Assembly (NCBI RefSeq): GCF_902459465.1
Contig: NC_047068.1
Location: 4,774,001-4,838,000 of the forward strand
DNA: 64,000 nt
Direction of reading: 5' to 3'
DNA from: Asterias rubens
Taxonomy: Eukaryota > Echinodermata > Asteroidea > Forcipulatida > Asteriidae
The translations under genes and the position numbers were made by a program. Shown here one piece after another: positions 1 to 9,670 of the stretch. How positions within the stretch are numbered: the stretch's first letter is position 1; every line of letters begins with the position of its first letter. Under the pieces are notes generated by a model. It worked only from the letters and a program-made list of their open reading frames with translations, did no database searches and was not told where the DNA came from.

Positions 1-94
1 CAACTGAGCCCAAATTTTCACAGGCTTGTTATTTTATGGTTATGTTGGAATACACCAAGGGATAAGACTGGTCTTTGACAATTACCAAACATGT
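1..94. repeat. Right half of family-A short inverted-repeat element
   Basis: The sequence reading CCCAAATTTTCACAGG, then TTGTTATTTTATG, then GACAATTACCAA matches the right half of the elements at 2105, 51141 and 58943. The left half lies before the window. It is a non-autonomous, MITE-like repeat and no coding is seen. Confidence 0.6.
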
Positions 95-1263
95 ACCTTC
101 CCTTTAATTGAGGTTCAATTATTGCACATAGGAATCGGGCAACTTGGTTCCCTATTTTTCACCTTTGTTGACCTTGGTTTGCAGTGAATTCAGCCCTGAT
201 GGACTTGGTTGACTATATCTAAAACAGAAAATGTCATCCTATGGATCCTGTTTTTGCGCCGTCTGATGAGTTATACAACAAATTACATTTTTTTATTAAC
301 AAATTATTAGAATATTCAACCAAAGATTTTAATTTCACATGACTTGTAAAGATTGGCAAAGCAGGAGCTGTGTGCAAGGAATTGTGCAATGTCTTGAAAC
401 GAAACAATATCTCTTTTCTGCAGAAAATGTACATTTGTAACTCTTGTGTCATACCCATGCATTAATATGATGCTAAGACCTGCACTCTAACCCTAAGTAA
501 CCACTTATGTCTGGTTTATCTCAGCATAGTAAAGCCACACATGGCATTACGACAATAACAAAAACTTGGCAAGGACAAATTGTCATTTGTTACTTTTAAT
601 CATGTAGATCAAGTGTTAACATGTTAGATATATGAGCCAAACCTTTTAACTTGTTTGACATTTTAGGCTGAAAGGAACAATATCAAAGCTGTTTAGTTTA
701 GTGTTATCTTGTGCACACAGCCAGCCTGATTGGTCTAGTCTCTCAGTTACAAATTGCCCTATAACAAATTTAAACTTAAAATGTACCTCTCCAACAAATC
801 TTTGAAATTTACTTATGGGACAAAATATTGATCCATCTAATTATTTCCCTTAGTATTCCACTTGTTGAATTCCATAAATAATGTTGAATTTAAACACAAT
901 GAAAGGAAACACACCCTTACTTTAATATCTAGGTAAGCATAATGACTGTCTGCAAGTGCAGTACTCATTATTAATTTGGCTAATTCTAAGATCAAATGTC
1001 AGAATTCATAATGAAACTGTTGCAGATGTGCAGAAACTTCAAGTTTAACTTGAATGTGTATTTCACCTAGAATTCAAACATTTGAATGGTTTTTACATTG
1101 TGTAGATTGTAATGAAGTTGTAAATGAATTCATGCTTGCTGTCTAATTTAATTTTGACAGATATATTAACATATTTGCGATTGTTAATTATTGTTTTGCA
1201 AAGAAAATATTTAGTCCATAATTTGAAAGTTTGTTTGTGTATAGAAGATTGCTGATGTTCATT
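95..1263. other. Intergenic, no gene recognised
   Basis: AT-rich sequence upstream of CCDC137 with only short random reading frames. I see no conserved protein, RNA gene or array here. Confidence 0.5.
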
Positions 1264-1640
1264 AAAGGGTCTATGTACTTTTTTGGGACAAAAAACACAA
1301 TGTCCACAGATTTACATTAAACTTGCAGTTTGAAGATAATGATAGTGGAAAGCTACCCTGAAAATATTTCTTGCTGAGGTGCTGTAGTTTTTGAGAAATG
1401 AGTAAAACAATGTCTTGAAAATAATTTTCGTCTCACTGATCATGAGACGAAAATTATTTTAGCATGTAAAAACGTATTTTCATGACATTGTATTACTCAT
1501 TTCTCAAAAACTACAGCACCTCAGAATCTAAAATTTTCAGGGAAGCTTTCTACTATCATTATCTTCAAACATTGTAAGTTTAATGTAAATCTGTGGACAT
1601 AATGTTTTGTGTTACAAAAACTACCCAAATCCTTTAACAT
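1264..1640. repeat. Long palindromic MITE-like element
   Basis: The left half (about 1264-1440) is repeated as its reverse complement in the right half (about 1450-1640). The centre is a near-perfect hairpin in which AAAATAATTTTCGTCTCA meets its complement around 1424-1462. The outer arms pair the stretch containing GTCCACAGATTTACATTAAA with TTTAATGTAAATCTGTGGAC. A transcript would fold into a stem of well over 100 base pairs. There is no coding potential. Confidence 0.75.
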
Positions 1641-2104
1641 AAAGACAACATGAACAATTTACATGTTAAATTACTCTCTAAAGAAATGTTGTGTTTTGAT
1701 CTGCAAAAATAAACTAGAAAAACTTACATGTAGTTTGGTACAAATTTTTCATACAATAAAATGTTAGAAGACTTTGGTTACAACCATAGTTTTAAAAAAC
1801 CGAGGATGGCAGGGAAAATAGTCTAACCTCTATCTGATGAGAAAATGTAGCACTATATGAAGGTATATGACATACAGCTAAGCAACAAAAAAACAGATAG
1901 CCAAAAGTTGAATTTGTTGGAAACAAAGCAACCAATCATGGGCTGTATTTTCATTTTAAAAATTTTTGCAGAAATGTTAAATTTTTTCAAATTATCTGTT
2001 AAAACACGGTCGAAAGTTTGTTGATCACAGTTTGTTTATCAACTGTAGAAAGGTCGATAGATTAGAAATTCGAAGTAAATATATGAACACCGAAACAGTC
2101 ACCG

Positions 2105-2450
2105 TTAAAGGCAGTGGACACTATTGGTAATTACTCAAAATAATTATTGGCATAAAACCTTACTTGGTAACAAGTAATGGGGAGAGGTTGATGGTATAAA
2201 ACATTGTGAGAAACAGCTCCCTCTGAAGTGACCTAGTTTTGGAGAAAGAAGTAATTTTCAACGAATTTGATTTCAAGACCTCAAGTTTAGAACTTGAGGT
2301 CTCGAAATCAAGCATCTGAACGCACACAACTTCGTGTGACAAGGGTGTTTTTTTTTCTTTCATAGTTATCTCGCAACTCCGACGACCGATCGAGCTCAAA
2401 TTTGAACAGGTTTGTTATTTTATGCATATGTTGAGATACACCAAGTGATC
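2105..2450. repeat. Family-A element (MITE-like), left end intact
   Basis: It starts TTAAAGGCAGTGGACACTAT and has an internal inverted segment (CCTCAAGTTTAGAACTTGAGG around 2280). It runs into the same right half as at position 1 but lacks a clean right terminus. It lies just upstream of the CCDC137 start and may overlap its promoter. Confidence 0.6.
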
Positions 2451-2585
2451 CATAGAAACGTTACAGGCACCAGACTATTTGCAAAATTCACATGGCAAAG
2501 TAGTATCTCTTGCGGTTTTTAGCTGTTTTTTAAATTCTCATTCTTACTAGAAATTTTAACAACAGTAACAGAGTATAACTTCAGA

Positions 2586-5500
2586 ATGCCTCGATCAAAG
2601 AGACACAAGAAGGTGAAGGCTATTGACCCATACTGCACCGGCAACAGAAGGGCATTATTTTTGGCGTAAGTATACTCGTACTGCATGCTGCTGACCTGTG
2701 TGTGTACACATGTAGCTGTGCTGTAGATATAGCACATGCTGCAGTGTGTGCTGTGTGTAGTTTGTGTTGTAACAATCCACGGAGATCCATGGTTGTTTTC
2801 CTCCACGCATAATGGAGGTGGAGGAATGGTTGTAACTTGTATAAATTGTATCATTGTGTCATGATGATGTGACTTATGCTTGTGCAGACTTTTTAAAATC
2901 CGATCCTTCCCAACAAACGTTTCTAATTATTCTAAATCTAATTCTAATCTTTGGTTGGTCCAAAACAAAAACCGCTAGACCCAGTAACATTGGCGCTGTA
3001 CTCTAGTTCGACCGAGAATGTAAAAATTTTGACAAACTAGTTCGACCGAGAATGTCAAAATTTCGAAAAAAGGAGTACAGCGCCCCAGTTACTGGGTCTA
3101 AAGAATAGCGTAGTTTTGGAAAAAGATTCCGTACGGCGCCAGCACTTTTTCATTAGATATGAAATAATATATCTAATTTACCTCAATGAGATATCCCTTT
3201 TTGTAAAAATCTGTGAAAAAGTGGTGGCGTGATATGGAAAGTTATCCTAGTTTGTATGGAATGTTTATTGTAATAATATTTTACATATTTTATATTAGTT
3301 AAATAAGTTGCCTGCAGTGAACCCTGACCTGACTCCTCGGCGAAATACTGATGCAGTGACTCGGTACTACTACAATACAATTAGTAAATTACACCTCATT
3401 AATACAATGGAGACTGGTGGTAGTCTAGTAGTTGCGATAACGTAACTCTCCTGCCGTCGGCGAAGCTCCCTGCGGCTTTGCCGTTGGCAGAAGGGTAGCC
3501 CACCTTGTTGAGCTGTTAATGGCTCCGCTTTTAACATCAGTCTCATCACTCTGATGAGACCGATGTTAAAAGCGGAGCCATTAACAGCTCAACAAGGTGG
3601 GCTAGCAGAAGGGTTACGTTATTGAAACTAGTACAGTTACTGTAGTAGTGGGGTCCAGTACTACTCTACAGACGTTAACTCCTGAGTGTGTGGAGGGGTG
3701 GGGGCTGTTACAAGTTTTACAACCTATAGTGAGCTTGTTATTAGGGGCGTCATGGAATGTCATGTTAGGGGTTACCTTCTCACTTCAGTCAGTTACATGG
3801 GGTGAATTGGCGCTACCATTTTTTCAATTGATATGAAATAATATAGTATCTAATTTACCTCAATGAGATATCCCTTTTTGAAAAAATGAGTGAAAAAGTG
3901 GTGGCGTGATACGGAAAAAGATCCAAAATGACCAGTATTCTTTTAAAAGGAGCTTGCGACAAAATTTTAGGAAACTCCAGAAATCTTTTATTCTATTAAT
4001 TATTAGAATTAGATATTGTGCAAAATATAATACAACATGAAGTGCTATAAATTTGAAAATGCAACATCCTGCCACTTGTTCACTTGTGTAATGACCAACA
4101 AGAACACACCTTGCTGGGTGAACAACAAACGTTTACTTCATCAACATGACCAAGGCAACGAAGGCGATTGCCTCCATGCCCCCTGGTGCCCTTGAAATGC
4201 TACAGTAGAAATTTACAATTTCCTCATAAGGTGCCCTTTACCAGGGAGAAAATGCTTTGGTGCCCTTGCCCTTGCACAAACAAAGCATAGTACAGGCCTG
4301 GAACAAAATACTGTAGTGTTTTTTTGTCAGGTGTTGAAAATTTTTCCTGCAATTTTGGTAACCGTTTCAGGTTTTGAACACAGTTGAGTCTGAGTCCAAG
4401 CTCTCATTGTAAAGATTGATTTGGGTCAAGCTCAAGTCAGGAGTCACAATAATGTTCAGTTTGAGTGTCGGTCACAAATTCTTCAATAAAATAGAATCTA
4501 AACCTGGAAAAGAAGCTTTTATGGCTCATCAATTGTTACCAAGTTATGCAAACAAATGATCAATCATTAATCAACTCTTATAGGAGCTTATTTCACGCGA
4601 AAAAGGTAGTTACATACATTATCATCTATTTCTGGATAGACTGCACTGAGGCCAACAAGCTACCTGCAGCTCTAAAAAAAAAAGCATTGATTCATGTCAC
4701 CCTGCATGCTCAGTAAAACTTTCATCATTCTTTGTTTTTAAATCTGACAGGCAGGACAAGAAATTTAACAATGCCCCAAAGAATACAAATGAACAAGAGA
4801 TGCCAAGGAGTTTTAAAGATATGCTTGAGGCACAACAGATTGTAGAAGAAGCTATGAAACAAAAACAAAGTAAGTTACTATTGTAGAACAAACTTTAACA
4901 ATTCTTGACTGGGTCAGCCTCCAAAGCTGCAAAGGATATGTGCACCTCTAATCTTAAGCAGTCACGCTTGGTTATTATTAGCAGTCACGCTTGGTTATTA
5001 TTAGCAGTCACGCTTGGTTATTATAAGCAGTCACGCTCGGTTATTATAAGTAGCCAGTTGGATATCCAGTCAAACAAAAGAATTGAATGAACCATTTATT
5101 GTTTACATAAACCTAGCAGAAATATTGATGTAATGATTAAACAAAATTGTGATTTTATTTTTCAATTCTTTTGTTGCTTACAATTGTTTAGAAATTGTTC
5201 AGAAAGTTGGAAGCCTTGAGAGAAATGCAGGAGAATCACATAATCTCTACATGAAGCGTGTAGGTAAAAATGCACATAGGAAACTGGCGCAGGAAAGATG
5301 TAAGAGAGAGAGGGATAATCCTGAACCTGCAAAGCTTAAGAAAGAAATGTCACAGAAGAAAAAAGAGTAAGTCATGTTTAAATTAAGAATAACAACTAGT
5401 TCCTATAAAAGCAATTTACTTTTAGGAAACAAAGAGTGGTGACAAGTTTTTAATCAGCGGAAACATGGTAGTAGGGCTAGATAGCTCATTTTGGGAGCAT

Positions 5501-7574
5501 GCCAGCATGTAGATCCGGAGGTCGTTGGTTCAATCCTGCTTTAGTCAATTTTATTTGTTCAACCCCAAATTGTTTAAGACTGATTCAGCATTGTATTGTT
5601 CTCATTCCTCAAATCCTTTCTGTTAAAAACATCAAAAAACTTTTAACAGTTAAGAACAAATCTGACCATTTAGATTTTAGCATCAGTTTGACTCGACTCT
5701 ATGTATAATTTTTATCCATGTTGAGCGCCAAGTTAAGTTTTAACCTATTGTACCCAAGTTTGTAAAGTTGCGTTAGCCAGATACGCATCCTACAAAAATT
5801 TAAAATCCTGTGAAATTTGCGCTGATCTGTACAATCATCTGATAGCACCCTCTTTTGACTTAACTTCCTCAGTCCTTGTTTAATTACTCCTCATCGTGTT
5901 TATATTGTAGGTTTAAAAATGGTAATTTTATTTTATTTTTTACCAGTAAGCCCTTTTTGCATTCCTATAATCTTTCTTAGCTCTCTTGGAGAATGCAGCC
6001 CCGGGCTGCTCTAGTACTCCAAAAGTTTGTTGTGACACAATATCAATCTCTACTCTTGCAGGTACTCATGTATACCTCTGGGTAAAAATAAGCACTTATA
6101 GTAAAACATCTTGCTGAAGAATACAAGTGACATTACAAGATCTCAAACCCCAACCCCTACGACTAAGTCACAAGATATTGAGTCCGGTGCACTAGATCGC
6201 TGCAAGACACAGCTTTTAAATAAGAGAATCATAGTGTGGTGAAGAGGTTTTCAACTAGTGGTTTAATCCCAATGAGGCCTGGTTCTTGATAATTTTACCG
6301 AGACGAAGTCGAGGTAAATTATCAAGAACCAGGCCTTGGCGGGTTTTAACCACTAGTTGAAAACCGATTGAACACACTTTGATTCCCATTCATAAATACC
6401 TTTTCGGTCAAAAACTCAGTGGCACAACTGTTTCAGCCGTTGCTCTCAACCAATAGGATAGAAGAAACTGTCTTAGGCGCAGGTGGTGCAAGCTCGGGTG
6501 TCACGCCCATGTTCCAACACTTTTTACTGGTGATAAACAAAGGTTTATACACACCCACGTGACGCGCTCTCCACCATTAGGAGTAGAGAAATTGTCAGGT
6601 GTATTTATGAATGATAAATAACACTGTACATGGTGACCCTGCTGAATTTAACCATACTCCAAGTAAGGAAACAAACCTCACAACAACTCTTCTGTTGACT
6701 CTTATATAGTATTGTACTATTGTGTTTTCTTAATTCAGGAGGATTGCAATTCTTCAACAGAGACTTAAGGGAAAACAGTTTGAGAAAACGTTAGAATCAA
6801 GTGAAAAAGATTTCTACAAAGGTATGATGTTGCTCATGTATACAATTTCTGTTCAAATTTCAAATGATTCTGGGTAATTAATGAAGTACAATATGATGAA
6901 GATTTATTAACAAAAATTATAGAAAATGTAGTTAACCTGTGTAAATAGATTTCATTGCTTCTACTTATTTTGTTGTAGATCATGTTAAGTTTGGGGAAGT
7001 TGTTTCAGCCCCGCCAATCTTCACAGCCAAACCTAGGAAAAGCAGTGACAAAGTAGACAAAGTAAGTAAATAGTCACATTCATTTCAAAAACATTTTCCT
7101 GAAATTTTCTGTTTTCTAAAGATTTTAATAACACATTATGTTGAAATTTCATTCAAAATGTGCACATATATTTTGTTGCTTTTATGTTTTTTAAAGAAAG
7201 TCACCTGCAATGTAGAAAGCCACTTGCACCTACACTATTATAAATAACCACCAAGCAATTAGCATACAGGAGCAAGTTTCTTATTTCTTTCTTTTCACAA
7301 ATCACAGCCCGGCCGGAGAGATCTTCTTCTGAAATCTGTTCTGAATCAAACGAATACTTCCCAAGACCATGAAGATAAAATCAAGATGTCTAACAGGACA
7401 CAGAAGAGGACACAAGAAAGTGGAAAGATCAAAAAGAGGAAACACATGACAATTGCAGAAAAGAGAAACTTTGATCGATCAAGACAGGCTGCTATTTTGG
7501 CTTATCGAAATGCTAAAGGACATGCACAAGATGGCACTAAGGTTATAAGAACTAACATCATGGAGTCATCATGA
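2586..7574 (+). CDS. CCDC137: CCDC137 homologue (coiled-coil domain protein 137), six exons
   Basis: Exons: 2586-2665, 4751-4869, 5192-5366, 6739-6821, 6979-7061 and 7308-7574. All introns are GT-AG, phase is kept throughout, and the product is 268 residues; the human protein is of similar size. The start is MPRSKRHKKVKAIDP. Recognisable family blocks are NEQEMPRSFKDMLEAQQ (exon 2), GESHNLYMKRV (exon 3), DHVKFGEVVSAPPIFTAKPR (exon 5) and PGRRDLLLKSVL (exon 6). The protein is highly basic and lysine-rich with predicted helical or coiled stretches. The human protein is nucleolar and chromosome-periphery associated; a nuclear role here is by homology. Exon 3 has a second in-frame acceptor 12 bases downstream (exon start 5204), so a four-residue variant is possible. 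Introns 1 and 3 carry several short mobile elements. Confidence 0.9.
2976..3100. repeat. Family-C palindromic element (TAGACCCAGTAAC ends)
   Basis: Terminal inverted repeats are TAGACCCAGTAAC...GCGCTGTACTC and GGAGTACAGCGCCCCAGTTA...GGGTCTA. The internal stretch GACCGAGAATGTCAAAATTT also pairs with its complement in other copies. Further copies are at 38268 and 63758. It sits in CCDC137 intron 1. Confidence 0.75.
3118..3247. repeat. Family-B element (GGAAA...GGCGCCACCAC ends)
   Basis: Inverted termini resemble GGAAAAAGATTCCGTACGGC and its complement around GAAAAAGTGGTGGCG. The centre is AT-rich (GAAATAATATATCTAATTTACC). It is the same family as 3800, 51323 and 63693; the 51323 copy has an 8-base target duplication, suggesting a hAT-type MITE. 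Confidence 0.7.
3434..3624. repeat. Near-perfect 53-bp-arm palindrome inside a short inverted-repeat element
   Basis: The arms 3496-3548 and 3552-3604 are reverse complements with one mismatch and a 3-base loop. Outer ends read GCGATAACGTAAC and GTTACGTTATTG. Related GATAACGTAAC or GATAACGCAA ends appear near 11740 and 38110. It lies in CCDC137 intron 1. Confidence 0.8.
3800..3923. repeat. Second family-B element copy
   Basis: It shares TTGATATGAAATAATATAG, ACCTCAATGAGATATCCC and GAAAAAGTGGTGGCGTGATA with the element at 3118. The left terminus is eroded. Confidence 0.6.
4130..4305. repeat. Interspersed repeat (GAAGGCGATTGCCTCC type)
   Basis: It contains GGCGATTGCCTCC, then GTAGAAATTTACAATTTCCT and GGTGCCCTTTACC. 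The same order is found at 11670-11710 and 11945-12055, where an RT fragment interrupts it. No coding function is visible. Confidence 0.6.
4957..5052 (+). repeat. 23-bp tandem repeat, four copies
   Basis: The unit AGCAGTCACGCTTGGTTATT plus ATT is repeated four times with a single base change in the last copy. It is in CCDC137 intron 2. Confidence 0.85.
5474..5546 (+). repeat. tRNA-derived SINE head
   Basis: An A-box-like TAGCTCATTTTGG and a B box GGTTCAATCC lie 41 bases apart, as in tRNA genes, with a GCTC/GAGC D-arm. The acceptor stem does not pair, so this is a decayed SINE head and not a working tRNA gene. Confidence 0.6.
6243..6613. repeat. Family-D composite repeat with internal hairpin
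   Basis: A hairpin at 6243-6367 pairs TTTTCAACTAGTGG with CCACTAGTTGAAAA and CCTGGTTCTTGATAA with its complement. It is followed by CATTCATAAATACC ... GTATTTATGAATG ends at 6387-6613. Related copies lie at 18369-19250 and 57590-58056. It is in CCDC137 intron 3. Confidence 0.7.
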
Positions 7575-7788
7575 GAATAAGAGGTCTAGTGTGATTTGAA
7601 ATTGGACAACAAAATATGAATGAAACATTACATTGTATAAAAACTCATGATCAGTTCAAATGATCATTTGGACTGTTATAAGACAAGCATGGCAAACCTC
7701 ACATGTACACATCTATTGCCACTCGAACAGGTGACAACAGGTAAAAGAAAACCATTGGAGACTTGACCCAAGTAGTTAGGTTAGCTAT

Positions 7789-8000
7789 ATAGACGATGTG
7801 ACCTATGTTTACATTAAAACCGCCCTCTGTTGACAAACCACTGTACACGACATGTTTCGCCTGGCAAAAAGACGCGTAGTCATGGTATGATTGCGTGTGA
7901 CTTTCTAGCTGGCTGCCAAAACACAAAGGATTTTCCCGGCTGTATGCGCACGAATCATGCTATGGTTTTCGAGTGATATCAGAGGTCACATCGTCTATAG
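7789..8000. repeat. Short element with 18-bp terminal inverted repeats in the CCDC137 3' region
   Basis: It starts TATAGACGATGTGACCTATG and ends AGAGGTCACATCGTCTATA. At about 210 bp with no coding, it is MITE-like. It lies between the CCDC137 stop and the likely polyadenylation signal, so it is probably carried in the 3' UTR. Confidence 0.75.
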
Positions 8001-8048
8001 TACTAGTCGCCCATACAATGCAGAACTACAACAGATCATGTAATACTC

Positions 8049-8058
8049 AATAAATAAA
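8049..8058 (+). terminator. Candidate polyadenylation signal for CCDC137
   Basis: Overlapping AATAAATAAA lies 475 bases after the CCDC137 stop, on the coding strand. It is placed by motif and position only. Confidence 0.45.
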
Positions 8059-9394
8059 GACGTTGTATTTATCTGTTAATACGAGAACACTGAGCATCGA
8101 CACAATTTTATTCAGCAAATATTTGGTTGTAGCATTATTGGTAATGGTCATTGATCGATTCTTTATCTGGAGAGGGTATGTTTCAGAAGGTAAAACTGGC
8201 ATAAACACAATGGGAGAGGGAGATAAAGTATGTTATGGATGTGAGAGGGAGGACTGTGGCTAAGGAGGGACTTGTTACATTATAAGAGTTGTTTACTAAA
8301 ATGGCATTCGTTGCCTATTTCACTTTTTAGGCCACAAGTTGCCCATCTTGCTTGGAAATTGCTCTAAGATCAAACGTAACAACTAAAAATAGGAAAGTTT
8401 AATAAAAATGTCACTCTTTTGAAACTATTTTATATTGTAGAGTAAATTTCTTTTAATGGTGTGTACTCAAGATTAAGTTGAAAGGAATAGACCGATAAGC
8501 CCCGCACCATTACATATTGACTAATTACAACCCATTGTGCAATCAAAAGTCCAACAAATTAAGGTCCGACATGCGTGCCTGTATGCTTGGCGCGTGCGGC
8601 AGAGTTGTGCAGAATGGCATTGGAGAGGCGCACATGTTCTTGCTCACACGTGCGCCTTGGGCAGAGTCAATGGATCGTTCAATTGTAAGGGCATGCCTTT
8701 GCAACCTTGTCCCAGGGGTGATCGCTCTCGTCGCGCCATTTTTTCCCAGCATGCCTTACTCGATCATAACCCCTGGAAGTGTGGCTTTAAAATATCCAAA
8801 TATATTGGGTATTACAATTAGTCCTGTGGTTCTGTTCTGTGTTGGGCGTTAGTCGCGCACACGCAGGATGTGCTGTGCGTAATAAAATTTGTAAACTTGC
8901 CTTGGCGTTCAGGTTGCCTGACAAAACAAGTGAATACAGACATCTTTATACGCATACGCAGATATCGAATTATAATAACTAGATCGGCCGCGCGTGCATA
9001 CGCGCCATTGCTTGTGTAGAACAAGTTTTGGTTCGCCATGGATGCGGTAAAAATTTCACGTTTGAAATGTTACGTGCGAAAATGAACACGGGAGATAGGC
9101 CTTTGACGCGCTAAATGTCACGTGCTGACGGCAAAAAGTCATGTGCTGACGGCAACGCACAGAAAATGTACACAGGAGAGAGGCAATGGCGGCCCCCATG
9201 CCAGAACCCGCGTATGTACGCGCGGCCGGTCTAGTTATTTTATTCTATATCTATGTTAGAGACGTACGCAGAGCTAGCAGGTGATCCGGCGTGCTGCCCA
9301 TGGTAGCGAGGTTGATGCCTTTGTGACCAGAGCCAAGTGTTTTTGTAAAAATAATGTATATAATTCGAAAATAGAAGGCAAAGTATAAGTGTCA
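8059..9394. other. Intergenic region upstream of TMEM104, no gene recognised
   Basis: This stretch is richer in CpG than its surroundings (GGCCGCGCGTGCATACGCGCC around 8985). It has a short repeat GTGCTGACGGCAA at 9122 and 9142. It probably includes part of the TMEM104 promoter. Short overlapping reading frames at 8517-8850 look accidental. Confidence 0.4.
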
Positions 9395-9530
9395 AGAGAG
9401 GGCGCTGTTTGAATCGCTGCTGCCAAAACTTCCCTGCAGCTGCTTGTGTCCACAGAGGGCGCTGTTTGAATTGCTTTCAAAACTAACTTCCCTGCAGCTG
9501 TTTGTGTCCACAGAGGGCGCTGTTTGAATT
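9395..9530 (+). promoter_or_regulatory. Three ~57-bp tandem repeats, each with a CTCF-like AGAGGGCGCTGT core
   Basis: GAGGGCGCTGTTTGAAT recurs at 9398, 9455 and 9513 (spacing 57 and 58), each followed by CTTCCCTGCAGCTG or a close variant. CAGAGGGCGCT fits the 3' eleven positions of the known CTCF consensus (YAGRKGGCRST) in copies 2 and 3. The array ends about 140 bases before the TMEM104 start codon. Binding is inference. Confidence 0.45.
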
Positions 9531-9670
9531 GCTGTCAAAACTTCCCTACAGCTGCACATATCAGCGCACATCAGCTTGTCACGAGAGTGTGGAAAACATT
9601 TATTTTGTAATTAATTGTGTGATTGTGAAAGTATTGTCAATATTGGTCTTATTGGACCTCTATTAAGAAA

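Noticed and set aside
5474-5546. Functional tRNA gene
   Set aside because: A and B boxes are present, but the acceptor stem does not pair; it is a SINE head.
8517-8852. Overlapping open frames of 94 and 111 codons upstream of TMEM104
   Set aside because: Both strands are open in this GC-rich stretch, no homology is recognised, and there are no splice signals that fit either neighbour.
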